The position numbers were made by a program, and so were the translations under genes. This document shows positions 1-5,552 of a DNA stretch of 7,679 bases, in pieces (the first letter of the stretch is position 1; each line of letters starts with the position of its first letter). The DNA comes from Pseudomonadota bacterium. Its GTDB lineage: Bacteria > Pseudomonadota > Gammaproteobacteria > Pseudomonadales > UBA5518. Location: NCBI GenBank assembly GCA_022705125.1, contig JAKJFB010000123.1:247-7925 (forward strand), given 5' to 3'. The notes under the pieces are model-generated. The model saw only the letters and a list, made by a program, of their open reading frames with translations, was not told the origin of the DNA and made no database searches.

Positions 1-868
1 GGCCGGTCAGCATGATCACCGGGTCGACACCGACCGCGGTCTGGTCGACGATCCGGGCGCGGGCCTTGAGGCCGAGCTCGTCGGCCTTCTCCCTGGTCAT
101 CAGCAGCACCGCAGCGGCGCCATCGGAAACCTGCGAGGAGTTGCCGGCCGTGTGGATGCCGCCCTCGGCGACCGGCTTCAGCCCCGCGAGCCCTTCCGGG
201 GTCGTCGCGCGCACGCCCTGGTCCCGGGTCACGCGTTTGGTGGCACCGGTGGGCTTGCCGTCCTCGCCGAAGACCGGGGCGTCGACGGGAATGATCTCGC
301 GGTCGAAGTACCCGGCAGCCTGCGCCGCCGCCTTGCGGTGCGATTCCAGCGCGAAGGCGTCGACGTCGGCGCGCGTGATGCCGCGGTTCTTCGCGATGCG
401 CTCGGCCGAACCGAACTGGTCGGGGCTGCCATCCCAGGGCCAGTTCGGCGGCTGGAAGAAACCGGGGCCGTTGTAGACGTTGGCGCCCAGGCCCACGTGG
501 CTCATGACCTCGGCGCCGCAGGCGATGCCGATGTCGATGGAGCCGGACGCGACCAGCGCCGAGATCAGGTGGTTGGCCTGCTGCGCCGATCCGCACTGGG
601 TGTCGATCGTGGTGGCGCCGGGCACGTAGCTGGTACCCATCGACAGCCAGGCGTTGCGGCACAGGTTGCCGGCCTGCTCGCCGGCCTGCGTGACGCAACC
701 GCCGATCAGTTGCTCCACTTCCTCGGGCTTGACGCCGGCCTTCTCGATCACGGCGCGCTGCGCGATCGCCAGCAGGTGCGCGGGATGGAAGCCGAACAGA
801 TCGCCGATGACCGGCTTGCCGCGTCCGATGGGAGTACGCAGGGCTTCAACGATCACTGCTTCACGCAT
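1..868 (-). CDS. FadA5-like thiolase (acetyl-CoA C-acyltransferase), 3' end missing
   Basis: Thiolases cleave 3-ketoacyl-CoA with CoA to release acetyl-CoA, or run the reverse condensation, in the cytoplasm. Reading leftward from ATG at 866-868, 289 codons stay open to the window edge; a typical family member is about 390 residues, so the C-terminal domain with the second catalytic Cys and the GHP-type His motif lies outside. The N-terminus MREAVIVEALRTPIGRGKP is typical. The nucleophile is Cys92 in the stretch TIDTQCGSAQQANHLI. Further matches are IGGCVTQAGEQ near residues 55-65, a GIACGAEVMSHVGLGAN segment and a GGIHTAGNSSQVSDGAAAVL segment. From memory these resemble mycobacterial FadA5, a steroid side-chain thiolase, more than E. 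coli FadA or AtoB. The start is supported by AAGGAG (plus strand 875-880) six bases upstream. It is divergent from the MaoC gene. Thiolase identity is firm; the steroid substrate is inference. Confidence 0.93.
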   Translation of the reverse strand, partial: MREAVIVEALRTPIGRGKPVIGDLFGFHPAHLLAIAQRAVIEKAGVKPEEVEQLIGGCVTQAGEQAGNLCRNAWLSMGTSYVPGATTIDTQCGSAQQANHLISALVASGSIDIGIACGAEVMSHVGLGANVYNGPGFFQPPNWPWDGSPDQFGSAERIAKNRGITRADVDAFALESHRKAAAQAAGYFDREIIPVDAPVFGEDGKPTGATKRVTRDQGVRATTPEGLAGLKPVAEGGIHTAGNSSQVSDGAAAVLLMTREKADELGLKARARIVDQTAVGVDPVIMLTG

Positions 869-886
869 GACTGACTCCTTGGTCGA

Positions 887-935
887 GGGTGGGCCGCGAC
901 GCGCGCGGAAAACAGAAAGACTGCGCGGCCCGCCC
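887..935. repeat. Imperfect 12-bp inverted repeat in the thiolase leader
   Basis: The arms at 887-898 and 924-935 are complementary at 11 of 12 positions. The inner 8 bp (GGGCCGCG and CGCGGCCC) are perfect, and the gap between arms is 25 bp. The repeat sits about 20 bp upstream of the thiolase start, just beyond its ribosome binding site. It could form a strong leader hairpin in the thiolase mRNA or be an extended operator. No T-run follows it in the direction of thiolase transcription, so a simple intrinsic attenuator is not supported. In this GC-rich context a chance repeat cannot be excluded. Confidence 0.45.
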
Positions 936-1069
936 GGGTCGCGTCAGGGCGCAGAGAGTAGCCGAAACCGCCACCAGAAAACGATGACATTAGGCTTCGC
1001 GCCCGGCTGACATCTCCACTCAGGCGCACCGGGTGGCCCGGGGGTCTAGGTGGCGGCGAGGCCGGCGGC

Positions 1070-1075
1070 TATCAT
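1070..1075 (+). promoter_or_regulatory. Possible -10 element for the MaoC-like gene
   Basis: TATCAT matches the sigma-70 -10 consensus at five of six positions. It is one of the few AT-rich spots in the divergent gap and would place a transcript start near 1082, giving a leader of about 40 nt. No good -35 hexamer is visible 16-18 bp upstream, so it would need an activator or the call is wrong. Confidence 0.3.
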
Positions 1076-1122
1076 ACCGCGCCTTCGCCCAGACCAATCC
1101 CGCTGCGCCACAGGAGCACCCG

Positions 1123-1587
1123 ATGAAACAGTACCGATTCGACGACGTAGAGGCCCTCCAGGAACTGGTGTCCACCGAGTTCGGCCCGTGGAGTAACGAA
1201 CTGGAGATGACCCAGGAACTGATCGACCGCTTCGCCGAACTCTCGGGCGATGACTACTGGATCCACACCGACCCGGAGCGCTGCAAGACCCAGAGCCCCT
1301 TCGGCACCACGATCGCGCACGGTTTCCTGACGCTGATCCTGCTGCCGAGGCTCAAGACCCCGCAGGCCTACGAGATCACCGGCTTCAACAACATGCTCAA
1401 CTACGGCTCGGACAAGCTGCGCTTCACCGGCGCGGTACCGACGGGCTCGAGGATCCACGCGCGCAATCGCGTGAAGTCGATCGAGCGCCTGCCCAAGGGC
1501 ACGCGCTTCACGCTCGAGCAGAATGTGCACGTGGTCGGGCAGGAGCGCCCGGCGCTGGTCTACGAACTGGTGTTCATCTACCAGTAA
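1123..1587 (+). CDS. MaoC/NodN-like hydratase (hot-dog fold)
   Basis: This 154-residue single hot-dog protein belongs to the MaoC/R-hydratase group, which adds water to trans-2-enoyl-CoA to give (R)-3-hydroxyacyl-CoA. The hydratase signature lies at about residues 41-70: SGDDYWIHTD, then a PFGTTIAHGFLTL segment. The expected catalytic pair is Asp43 and His48, with the usual five-residue spacing. In PhaJ-type enzymes the intervening residues are typically FNPL; here they are DYWI, resembling the NodN branch (GDxxWIHxDPER). I chose the ATG at 1123 because CAGGAG at 1111-1116 is well spaced before it; the same frame is open upstream from 1033, but that stretch has no family similarity and crosses the putative promoter. 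It ends 4 bp before the convergent UspE-like gene. The opposing thiolase suggests acyl-CoA degradation; the substrate is unknown. Confidence 0.9.
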   Translation: MKQYRFDDVEALQELVSTEFGPWSNELEMTQELIDRFAELSGDDYWIHTDPERCKTQSPFGTTIAHGFLTLILLPRLKTPQAYEITGFNNMLNYGSDKLRFTGAVPTGSRIHARNRVKSIERLPKGTRFTLEQNVHVVGQERPALVYELVFIYQ

Positions 1588-1591
1588 GGCC

Positions 1592-2401
1592 TCAGTTCAG
1601 CACCAGCACGTCCGAGCGCGTCTCGTCGAGGATGCGCTCGGCGGTGTTGCCCACCACCGTACCCATCAGGCCGCTGCGCGCCACGGTGCCGATCAGGATG
1701 AGGTCGGCGCCGATGCGCTCGGCGGTGTCGCGAATGACGCTGGCCGCCGCGCCCTGAACCGTGTGCATGCGCTCGGGCGCGACACCGCAGACGCGCGCCA
1801 GCTCGATGCGATCCGGTGCGCGGTTCTGGTCCGCGTAGGCGTTCACGAAATGCGCTTCCGAACCGAAGTCGTGCGCAAAGCGCTGCGCCTCCCCGATGAT
1901 CTGGTTGTTCAGCTTGATGTGCGCCAGGTCGTGGGAGCCGAAATTCACCGCCCCGAGCACGCGCCTGCTGCTCCAGTCACGCACGTTCTTCACCATCAGC
2001 ACCGGACACGGCGCCAGGCGCATCAGCAACCAGTCGCCGGGGTCGCGGTGTGCCAGGGTCCTTTCGCTCGAGTACTTGAACACCATGTCGGCACGCGAGC
2101 GCGCCGCGGCCTGCACCATCTCCTGTCGCACGTCGGCCGAGGAGCCCAGCTCCATGCTCACGCCGATGCCCTGCGCTTCGGCATGGGCGGCGAGCTCACC
2201 GAGCGTGGCCAGAGCCTCCGATCGATAGCGCTCCTGCGCATCGCTCGAGGACTCACCGTTGGCCGCAAGCGGAGGGTGGCTCGAGAAACCGAAGAGGTGG
2301 ATGTGCCCGCGCGAATCGCGAGCCGCGAGCAGTGCCCGGTCGAAGGCAGGATGCCCGGTTGCCGCCGGGTCGACGATCACGAGGTAGCGCGCACCAGACA
2401 T
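1592..2401 (-). CDS. Tandem universal stress protein, UspE-like
   Basis: A 269-residue cytoplasmic protein with two Usp domains, roughly residues 5-138 and 146-269. Domain 1 lacks a nucleotide loop; around 123-138 it reads DWLLMRLAPCPVLMVK, close to the corresponding part of E. coli UspE as I recall it. Domain 2 ends with GTVARSGLMGTVVGNTAERIL (from Gly238). The canonical ATP motif is G-x2-G-x9-G-S/T; here the second Gly is Ala241 and the final pair is Gly251-Asn252, and UspE also has GNTAE. Nucleotide binding is therefore doubtful. UspE-type proteins are linked to stress endurance, motility and adhesion. It is somewhat shorter than E. coli UspE (about 316 residues). The start follows MSGARYLVIVDP, with a GGAG-type ribosome site about 10 bases upstream. 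It lies 97 bp downstream of the SDR gene on the same strand, so joint transcription is possible. Family confident; UspE orthology likely. Confidence 0.9.
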   Translation of the reverse strand: MSGARYLVIVDPAATGHPAFDRALLAARDSRGHIHLFGFSSHPPLAANGESSSDAQERYRSEALATLGELAAHAEAQGIGVSMELGSSADVRQEMVQAAARSRADMVFKYSSERTLAHRDPGDWLLMRLAPCPVLMVKNVRDWSSRRVLGAVNFGSHDLAHIKLNNQIIGEAQRFAHDFGSEAHFVNAYADQNRAPDRIELARVCGVAPERMHTVQGAAASVIRDTAERIGADLILIGTVARSGLMGTVVGNTAERILDETRSDVLVLN

Positions 2402-2498
2402 CTGGGATGACTCCGTCTCTTTCGATTGCTTGTTTGCGGGCTGAACGCCCCTGCGCCGGATTCTTTCGCGCCGGCGGATGCCCGCGCCATGACCGGCA

Positions 2499-3353
2499 TC
2501 AAGATTTGCTTCGTCGCGCCGGCTGCCACTCCGGCACCAGGTTCAGCTTCAGGCAGTGGCGCTGCGCCATGATGGTCTGGCCGTTCAGCTCGCGCGCCTG
2601 CGGCGCCGTCGCCAGCCACGCGACGACCGCCGCCGGCACCTTCATCGGCGCGCCGCCGTAGAAATTGATGAAATCCTCGCGGTCGGGGCGCATGTCCATC
2701 GCCTCGGTCATGACCAGCCCGGGTTCCATGTTGAAGAAATTGAGCGGCGTGTCCGCATATTCCACCTTGAGCACGCCGGCCATGCGGATCAGCGCCGCCT
2801 TGGAAGCGCCGTAGGCAAAGCCCCAGCCGCCCTTGCCCGCCGCTGCCGGCGGATCGATCATCCCCGATTCCGACACCACGTTGATGATGCAGCCCTCTCC
2901 CTGCGCGAGCATGCGCGGCAGCACGCGCTGGATCGTGTGCACGTTGGCGAACACGTTGCCGCGGAAGATGTCGTGCAGGTGCTGCTGGGTCAGTTCGTCC
3001 ACCGGCGACATGATGCCCGGCCCCTGGTAGATGCCGTTGTTGACCAGCAGGTCGATGCGGCCCCACTCGGCATAGACGCGCTCGACCGCGGCGTCGATGG
3101 AGGCGAGATCGAGCAGGTCCAGACGTATCGGCAACGCGCGCCGGCCCAGATTCTCGATCTCGGCGGCGGTGGCGCGCAGGCTGCCGGGCATCGGCTTCAC
3201 CTCGGAATCGCGCGAGCCGTGCTCCCAGGCTTCCCCCTCCTCCAGCGTGCGCGCCGTGACCACGACGTCGAAGCCCTTTTGCGCCAGCGCGATGGCCGAG
3301 GCCTTGCCGATGCCGCGGCTCGCGCCGGTGATGAACGCCACTTTCGATCCCAT
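2499..3353 (-). CDS. Classical short-chain dehydrogenase/reductase (SDR)
   Basis: A 284-residue Rossmann-fold oxidoreductase for NAD(P)-dependent alcohol/ketone conversion. Visible in order: nucleotide motif TGASRGIG at residues 9-16; TAR at 33-35, where Arg35 after beta-2 favours NADP(H); NNG at 105-107 where most members have NNAG; Asn133; Ser161/Ser163 in NVVSESG; and the catalytic Tyr181 and Lys185 in YGASK. About 20 extra residues (roughly 38-58) follow beta-2 before the helix, which lengthens the protein relative to typical 250-residue members. The late stretch [11 protein letters not shown] resembles the usual PG-x-V/I-x-T region. The start is supported by AGGAGAGGA about 7 bases upstream. 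It is divergent from yjdM and 97 bp upstream of the UspE-like gene. Substrate cannot be told from sequence; with a thiolase and hydratase nearby, a hydroxyacyl-CoA, steroid or other lipid substrate is a reasonable inference. Confidence 0.93.
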   Translation of the reverse strand: MGSKVAFITGASRGIGKASAIALAQKGFDVVVTARTLEEGEAWEHGSRDSEVKPMPGSLRATAAEIENLGRRALPIRLDLLDLASIDAAVERVYAEWGRIDLLVNNGIYQGPGIMSPVDELTQQHLHDIFRGNVFANVHTIQRVLPRMLAQGEGCIINVVSESGMIDPPAAAGKGGWGFAYGASKAALIRMAGVLKVEYADTPLNFFNMEPGLVMTEAMDMRPDREDFINFYGGAPMKVPAAVVAWLATAPQARELNGQTIMAQRHCLKLNLVPEWQPARRSKS

Positions 3354-3373
3354 TTCGGTTCCTCTCCTGGTCC

Positions 3374-3385
3374 GGGAATTTTCCC
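3374..3385. promoter_or_regulatory. Small palindrome GGGAATTTTCCC upstream of the SDR gene
   Basis: The 5-bp arms GGGAA and TTCCC flank a 2-bp centre, just upstream of the SDR ribosome binding site. A related half, GGGAAAA, occurs again at about 3408-3414. It could be an operator or simply a chance AT-rich patch; I see no recognised regulator motif. Confidence 0.25.
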
Positions 3386-3430
3386 TAACAGGCTATCACG
3401 CGGGCGCGGGAAAATGCGTGCAGATTCCGC

Positions 3431-3452
3431 GTAGGTTCGGCTTCAGCCGAAC
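3431..3452 (+). repeat. Single REP-like element (GTAG head plus palindrome)
   Basis: GTAG at 3431-3434 is followed directly by an 18-bp near-perfect palindrome: 8-bp arms GTTCGGCT (3435-3442) and AGCCGAAC (3445-3452) around a 2-bp centre. A conserved GTAG or similar tetranucleotide 5' of a GC-rich hairpin is the hallmark of REP elements mobilised by RAYT transposases (TnpA-REP). The element sits between two divergent genes, so it is not placed to end either transcript, which argues against an ordinary terminator. Confidence 0.6.
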
Positions 3453-3504
3453 GTCCTCCCGACACGGCCTAGCTTCGCACCCATTCACTTCCCGGAGCCC
3501 CCCC

Positions 3505-3843
3505 ATGAGCAGTCTGCCCAAGTGTCCCCAGTGCAGTTCGGAATACACCTATGAAGACGGGGCGCTGTACATCTGCCCCGAGTGCGCGCACGAGTGGCCG
3601 CGCGAGGCCGCGCCGAGCGCAGAGGAATCGCGCGTGGTGCGCGATGCCCACGGCAACGTGCTCGCCGACGGCGATACCGTCACCGTGATCAAGGACCTCA
3701 AGGTCAAGGGCTCCTCCTCGGTCGTCAAGGTCGGCACCAAGGTGAGAAACATCCGCCTGGTGGACGGCGACCACGACATCGACTGCAGGATCGAGGGCAT
3801 CGGTGCGATGGGCCTCAAGTCGGAGTTCGTGAAAAAAGCGTAG
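3505..3843 (+). CDS. yjdM: YjdM/PhnA family zinc-ribbon protein
   Basis: A 112-residue protein of almost exactly the length of E. coli YjdM (formerly PhnA, 111 residues) and with very similar sequence from memory. The N-terminal zinc ribbon has Cys7, Cys10, Cys24 and Cys27 (CPQC then CPEC). The C-terminal SH3-like domain carries the family hallmarks [19 protein letters not shown], then a [18 protein letters not shown] segment and the ending LKSEFVKKA. Despite the old name, a direct role in phosphonate breakdown is not established, and the separate phosphonoacetate hydrolase PhnA is a different protein. I chose the ATG at 3505 because the zinc ribbon begins immediately after it and CCGGAG lies about 8 bases upstream; the open frame extends further upstream but is dissimilar and crosses the REP element. 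Its stop codon TAG lies inside the GTAG head of the REPIN-like repeat. Identity is firm, function uncertain. Confidence 0.95.
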   Translation: MSSLPKCPQCSSEYTYEDGALYICPECAHEWPREAAPSAEESRVVRDAHGNVLADGDTVTVIKDLKVKGSSSVVKVGTKVRNIRLVDGDHDIDCRIEGIGAMGLKSEFVKKA

Positions 3844-3913
3844 GTCCGCATTCGTGCGGGCAATTCCCTTGCGTGGGTGCGCATGGCAATTGTCCGCATG
3901 AATGCCGAGCCAC
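3840..3913. repeat. REPIN-like inverted pair of REP elements
   Basis: Two 26-nt arms lie in opposite orientation: 3840-3865, starting GTAG on the plus strand, and 3888-3913, starting GTGG on the minus strand. Aligned without gaps they agree at 21 of 26 positions, and both end GCAATT or ACAATT. The linker is 22 bp. The first arm folds into GTCCGCA - TTCG - TGCGGGC (one G-U pair, UUCG-type tetraloop); the second folds less perfectly around GCAT-GA-ATGC. Inverted REP pairs with a short linker are the arrangement called REPIN or BIME. The first hairpin could also stabilise the 3' end of yjdM mRNA. Confidence 0.6.
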
Positions 3914-3916
3914 GGC

Positions 3917-3944
3917 TTTGTGGCGCCGGCGCGACGGCTACACT
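3917..3944 (+). promoter_or_regulatory. Possible sigma-70-type promoter for the HDOD-GAF gene
   Basis: TTTGTG at 3917-3922 and TACACT at 3939-3944 are 16 bp apart and would start a transcript near 3951, about 26 nt before the ATG. Both hexamers are only partial matches. The alternative is read-through from yjdM across the repeat. Confidence 0.3.
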
Positions 3945-3976
3945 TCGCGTAAGGAACGCGGCAGGACCCATTCACG

Positions 3977-5437
3977 ATGGACGAGGAGCGGATCGCCGGC
4001 TGGGTGGCCAGGATCAACCGCAGCGCGCTGGGGACGCTGGGCGCAACCGTGCGGGAATTGCAGCGCGTCGTTGGCGACCAGCGCAGCTCCTTCGCGCAGT
4101 TGTCAGAGGTCGTGCTGCGCGACGCCGCGCTGTCTGCCCGGCTGCTGAAGATTGCCAACAGTCCGGCCTACGCGGTCAGCGCCGAGGCGGTGACCACCGT
4201 TGCGCGCGCTGCCACCCTGCTCGGCTTCGATACCGTGCGCAGCATCTGCATCACCAGCCGCCTGCTCGATACCCTGATCGGAGCCGGAGGGCTCGCGCCC
4301 GACGTCGCCGGTCGCCTGCTGGACCGCATCGCCATCACCCTGCACGCGGCGACGCAGGCGCGCATGATGATGGGTGGCGCCGCCGAGCGTACCCGCGAGG
4401 AAGTGTTCCTCGCGGCGGTGCTCGGCGGGATCGGCGAGAGCGCCTTCTGGAGCCTGCCGGACCCGGAGGTGGCGGCACTGCATGCGACCCTGTCGGCCCG
4501 CGATGGCGCGCACACGGCGGCAATCCACGACGTGGTGGGCGGCTCCTTCGCCGCGCTGAGCGCCGCGCTGCTGCGCTCCTGGGGACTGGCCGACGCCATG
4601 TACCCCGCCGGCGCGGACGGCGAGGAGCGCGCCGCACGTGCGCTGCACCTGGGCGTTGAGCTGGCCGGGCGGATCGCCGCCGACGGCTTGCGACCCCGCA
4701 ACCTCGAGCCGCTGTTCCGGCAAATCGCCATCCTGATGAACCTCACCGAGGAGGACGCCGCGCACCGTGTGCGCGACTGCGCCCGGCAGGCGCAGGAGCT
4801 CGCGACCTGCTTCGGCGCGGGCGTGCTGGCGCAACGCATGATCGGCTGCGCCGGCACCGCGCCGCCGGCGCCCGCCACGAGTGCGCCCGCGACGGCGGCA
4901 GCGCCGCGCGGACGCCCCGACGCCACCCGGCAGGCGCAGGCGCTCGAGGAGCTCGCGGCGTGCGCCGAAGGCGGCGCCGACATCAACGCCGTGCTGCAGG
5001 TGGCGATGGACGGTGTGCAGGAGGGTATCGGCATGGACCGCACGATCGCCGCGCTGCTCAGTCCCGACCGCGGCGCATTGCAGACGCGGCTGTGGCGGGG
5101 CAACGGCGGCAGGGAATGGAGCACGTTGTTTCGCTTCGAGGTGCCGACCGGCAGGAACATCTTCCGCGAGTGCGTGAGCGGCCTCGCGCATTTTCATTTC
5201 GACGCCGCTCTGCCCGGCACGCTGCACGGCCTGGTGCCGCGCGAGCTGCGGCGCTTCGCCCAGGGGCACGACTTCGTGCTCGCGCCCATCGCGGTCGGCA
5301 GCCGCGCCATCGGCGTGCTCTATGCCGACCGCAGCCCTTCGGGGCGAGCGATCGGCGAGGAGGACTTCGCCGCGTTCCGCCGCCTGGCGCAACAACTGGG
5401 CCACAGCCTGCTGCGGCTGACGCAGCGCGATACCTGA
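3977..5437 (+). CDS. HDOD-GAF signalling protein
   Basis: A 486-residue soluble protein with two recognisable parts. Residues about 15-215 form an HDOD domain: LRDAALSARLLKIANSPAYA at 48-66 matches the typical d-p-L-s-x-k-L-L-k-i-a-N-S-p motif, and ARAATLLGFDTVRSICIT follows at 76-93. HDOD domains resemble HD phosphohydrolases but lack the metal-binding residues, and I see none here; they act in signalling scaffolds, often around cyclic-di-GMP, motility or stress. An Ala/Pro/Thr-rich linker covers about 292-314. Residues about 320-483 look like a GAF sensor domain, with LAPIAVGSRAIGVLYADR at 435-452. No kinase, GGDEF, EAL or receiver domain is attached. There is no signal peptide or membrane helix. 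AGGA lies 10 bases before the ATG. It is 133 bp downstream of yjdM across a REPIN-like repeat and upstream of the separately promoted Hsp20 genes. Ligand and partner are unknown. Confidence 0.85.
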   Translation: MDEERIAGWVARINRSALGTLGATVRELQRVVGDQRSSFAQLSEVVLRDAALSARLLKIANSPAYAVSAEAVTTVARAATLLGFDTVRSICITSRLLDTLIGAGGLAPDVAGRLLDRIAITLHAATQARMMMGGAAERTREEVFLAAVLGGIGESAFWSLPDPEVAALHATLSARDGAHTAAIHDVVGGSFAALSAALLRSWGLADAMYPAGADGEERAARALHLGVELAGRIAADGLRPRNLEPLFRQIAILMNLTEEDAAHRVRDCARQAQELATCFGAGVLAQRMIGCAGTAPPAPATSAPATAAAPRGRPDATRQAQALEELAACAEGGADINAVLQVAMDGVQEGIGMDRTIAALLSPDRGALQTRLWRGNGGREWSTLFRFEVPTGRNIFRECVSGLAHFHFDAALPGTLHGLVPRELRRFAQGHDFVLAPIAVGSRAIGVLYADRSPSGRAIGEEDFAAFRRLAQQLGHSLLRLTQRDT

Positions 5438-5449
5438 AGCGCCGCCCCA

Positions 5450-5478
5450 CTTGAAATCCTCCGCGCCCGGCTCCATCT
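5450..5478 (+). promoter_or_regulatory. Sigma-32 (RpoH) heat-shock promoter
   Basis: CTTGAAA at 5450-5456 is an exact match to the RpoH -35 consensus. CTCCATCT at 5471-5478 matches the -10 consensus CCCCATNT except for one base. The spacer is 14 bp, within the normal range. Transcription should start near 5484-5486, about 68 nt before the first Hsp20 ATG. The placement directly before two small heat-shock genes makes the call persuasive. Confidence 0.82.
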
Positions 5479-5485
5479 GCTGAGA

Positions 5486-5551
5486 CACGCGCCGCACGGC
5501 TCCCGCCGCGCCAGCGCGTGATCCAACCCTGGACAAAGTCGGAGGTAGATC
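5486..5551 (+). promoter_or_regulatory. Candidate ROSE-like RNA thermometer in the hsp20 leader
   Basis: Two adjoining hairpins fill the predicted leader. Hairpin I pairs CACGCGC (5486-5492) with GCGCGTG (5514-5520), perfect over 7 bp, and continues inward through GC (5494-5495) with GC (5510-5511) and CGGC (5497-5500) with GCCG (5505-5508) around a TCCC loop. Hairpin II pairs GATC (5520-5523) with GATC (5548-5551) and A-C-C (5526-5528) with G-G-T (5544-5546), with internal mismatches, covering part of the Shine-Dalgarno GGAGGT at 5541-5546. A stable first hairpin and a weak, mismatched hairpin over the ribosome site is the plan of ROSE thermometers before small heat-shock genes. The canonical ROSE UYGCU anti-SD motif is not evident. 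Drawn by eye; no energy was computed. Confidence 0.42.
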
Positions 5552-5552
5552 A

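Noticed and set aside
152..874. A 240-codon plus-strand frame opposite the thiolase
   Set aside because: The minus strand encodes an unmistakable thiolase with its active-site Cys and a ribosome site; the plus frame shows no family features.
1523..2410. A 295-codon plus-strand frame opposite the UspE-like gene
   Set aside because: It starts inside the MaoC-like gene, has no ribosome site and shows His/Arg-rich composition typical of a mirror frame.
2451..2490. Possible terminator after the SDR gene (CGCCGG and CCGGCG about 11 bases apart)
   Set aside because: The stem is only 6 bp in very GC-rich sequence and no T-run follows on the minus strand, so it is not distinguishable from chance.
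2556..3434. A 292-codon plus-strand frame opposite the SDR
   Set aside because: The SDR on the minus strand has all catalytic motifs; the plus frame has none and runs into the regulatory gap.
3097..3504. Upstream extension of the yjdM frame to an earlier ATG
   Set aside because: The extension overlaps the SDR gene and the REP element; the zinc ribbon begins right at the ATG at 3505, which has its own ribosome site and gives the normal family length.
3431..3913. Interpreting the palindromes as a CRISPR array or IS ends
   Set aside because: There are no regularly spaced direct repeats with spacers, no transposase frame between the elements, and the two palindromes are different sequences.
3977..4620. 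Reading the HDOD domain as an active HD phosphodiesterase
   Set aside because: No His-Asp metal motif or GYP-type sequence is present; the NSPAYA and LLGFDTVR motifs fit catalytically silent HDOD domains.
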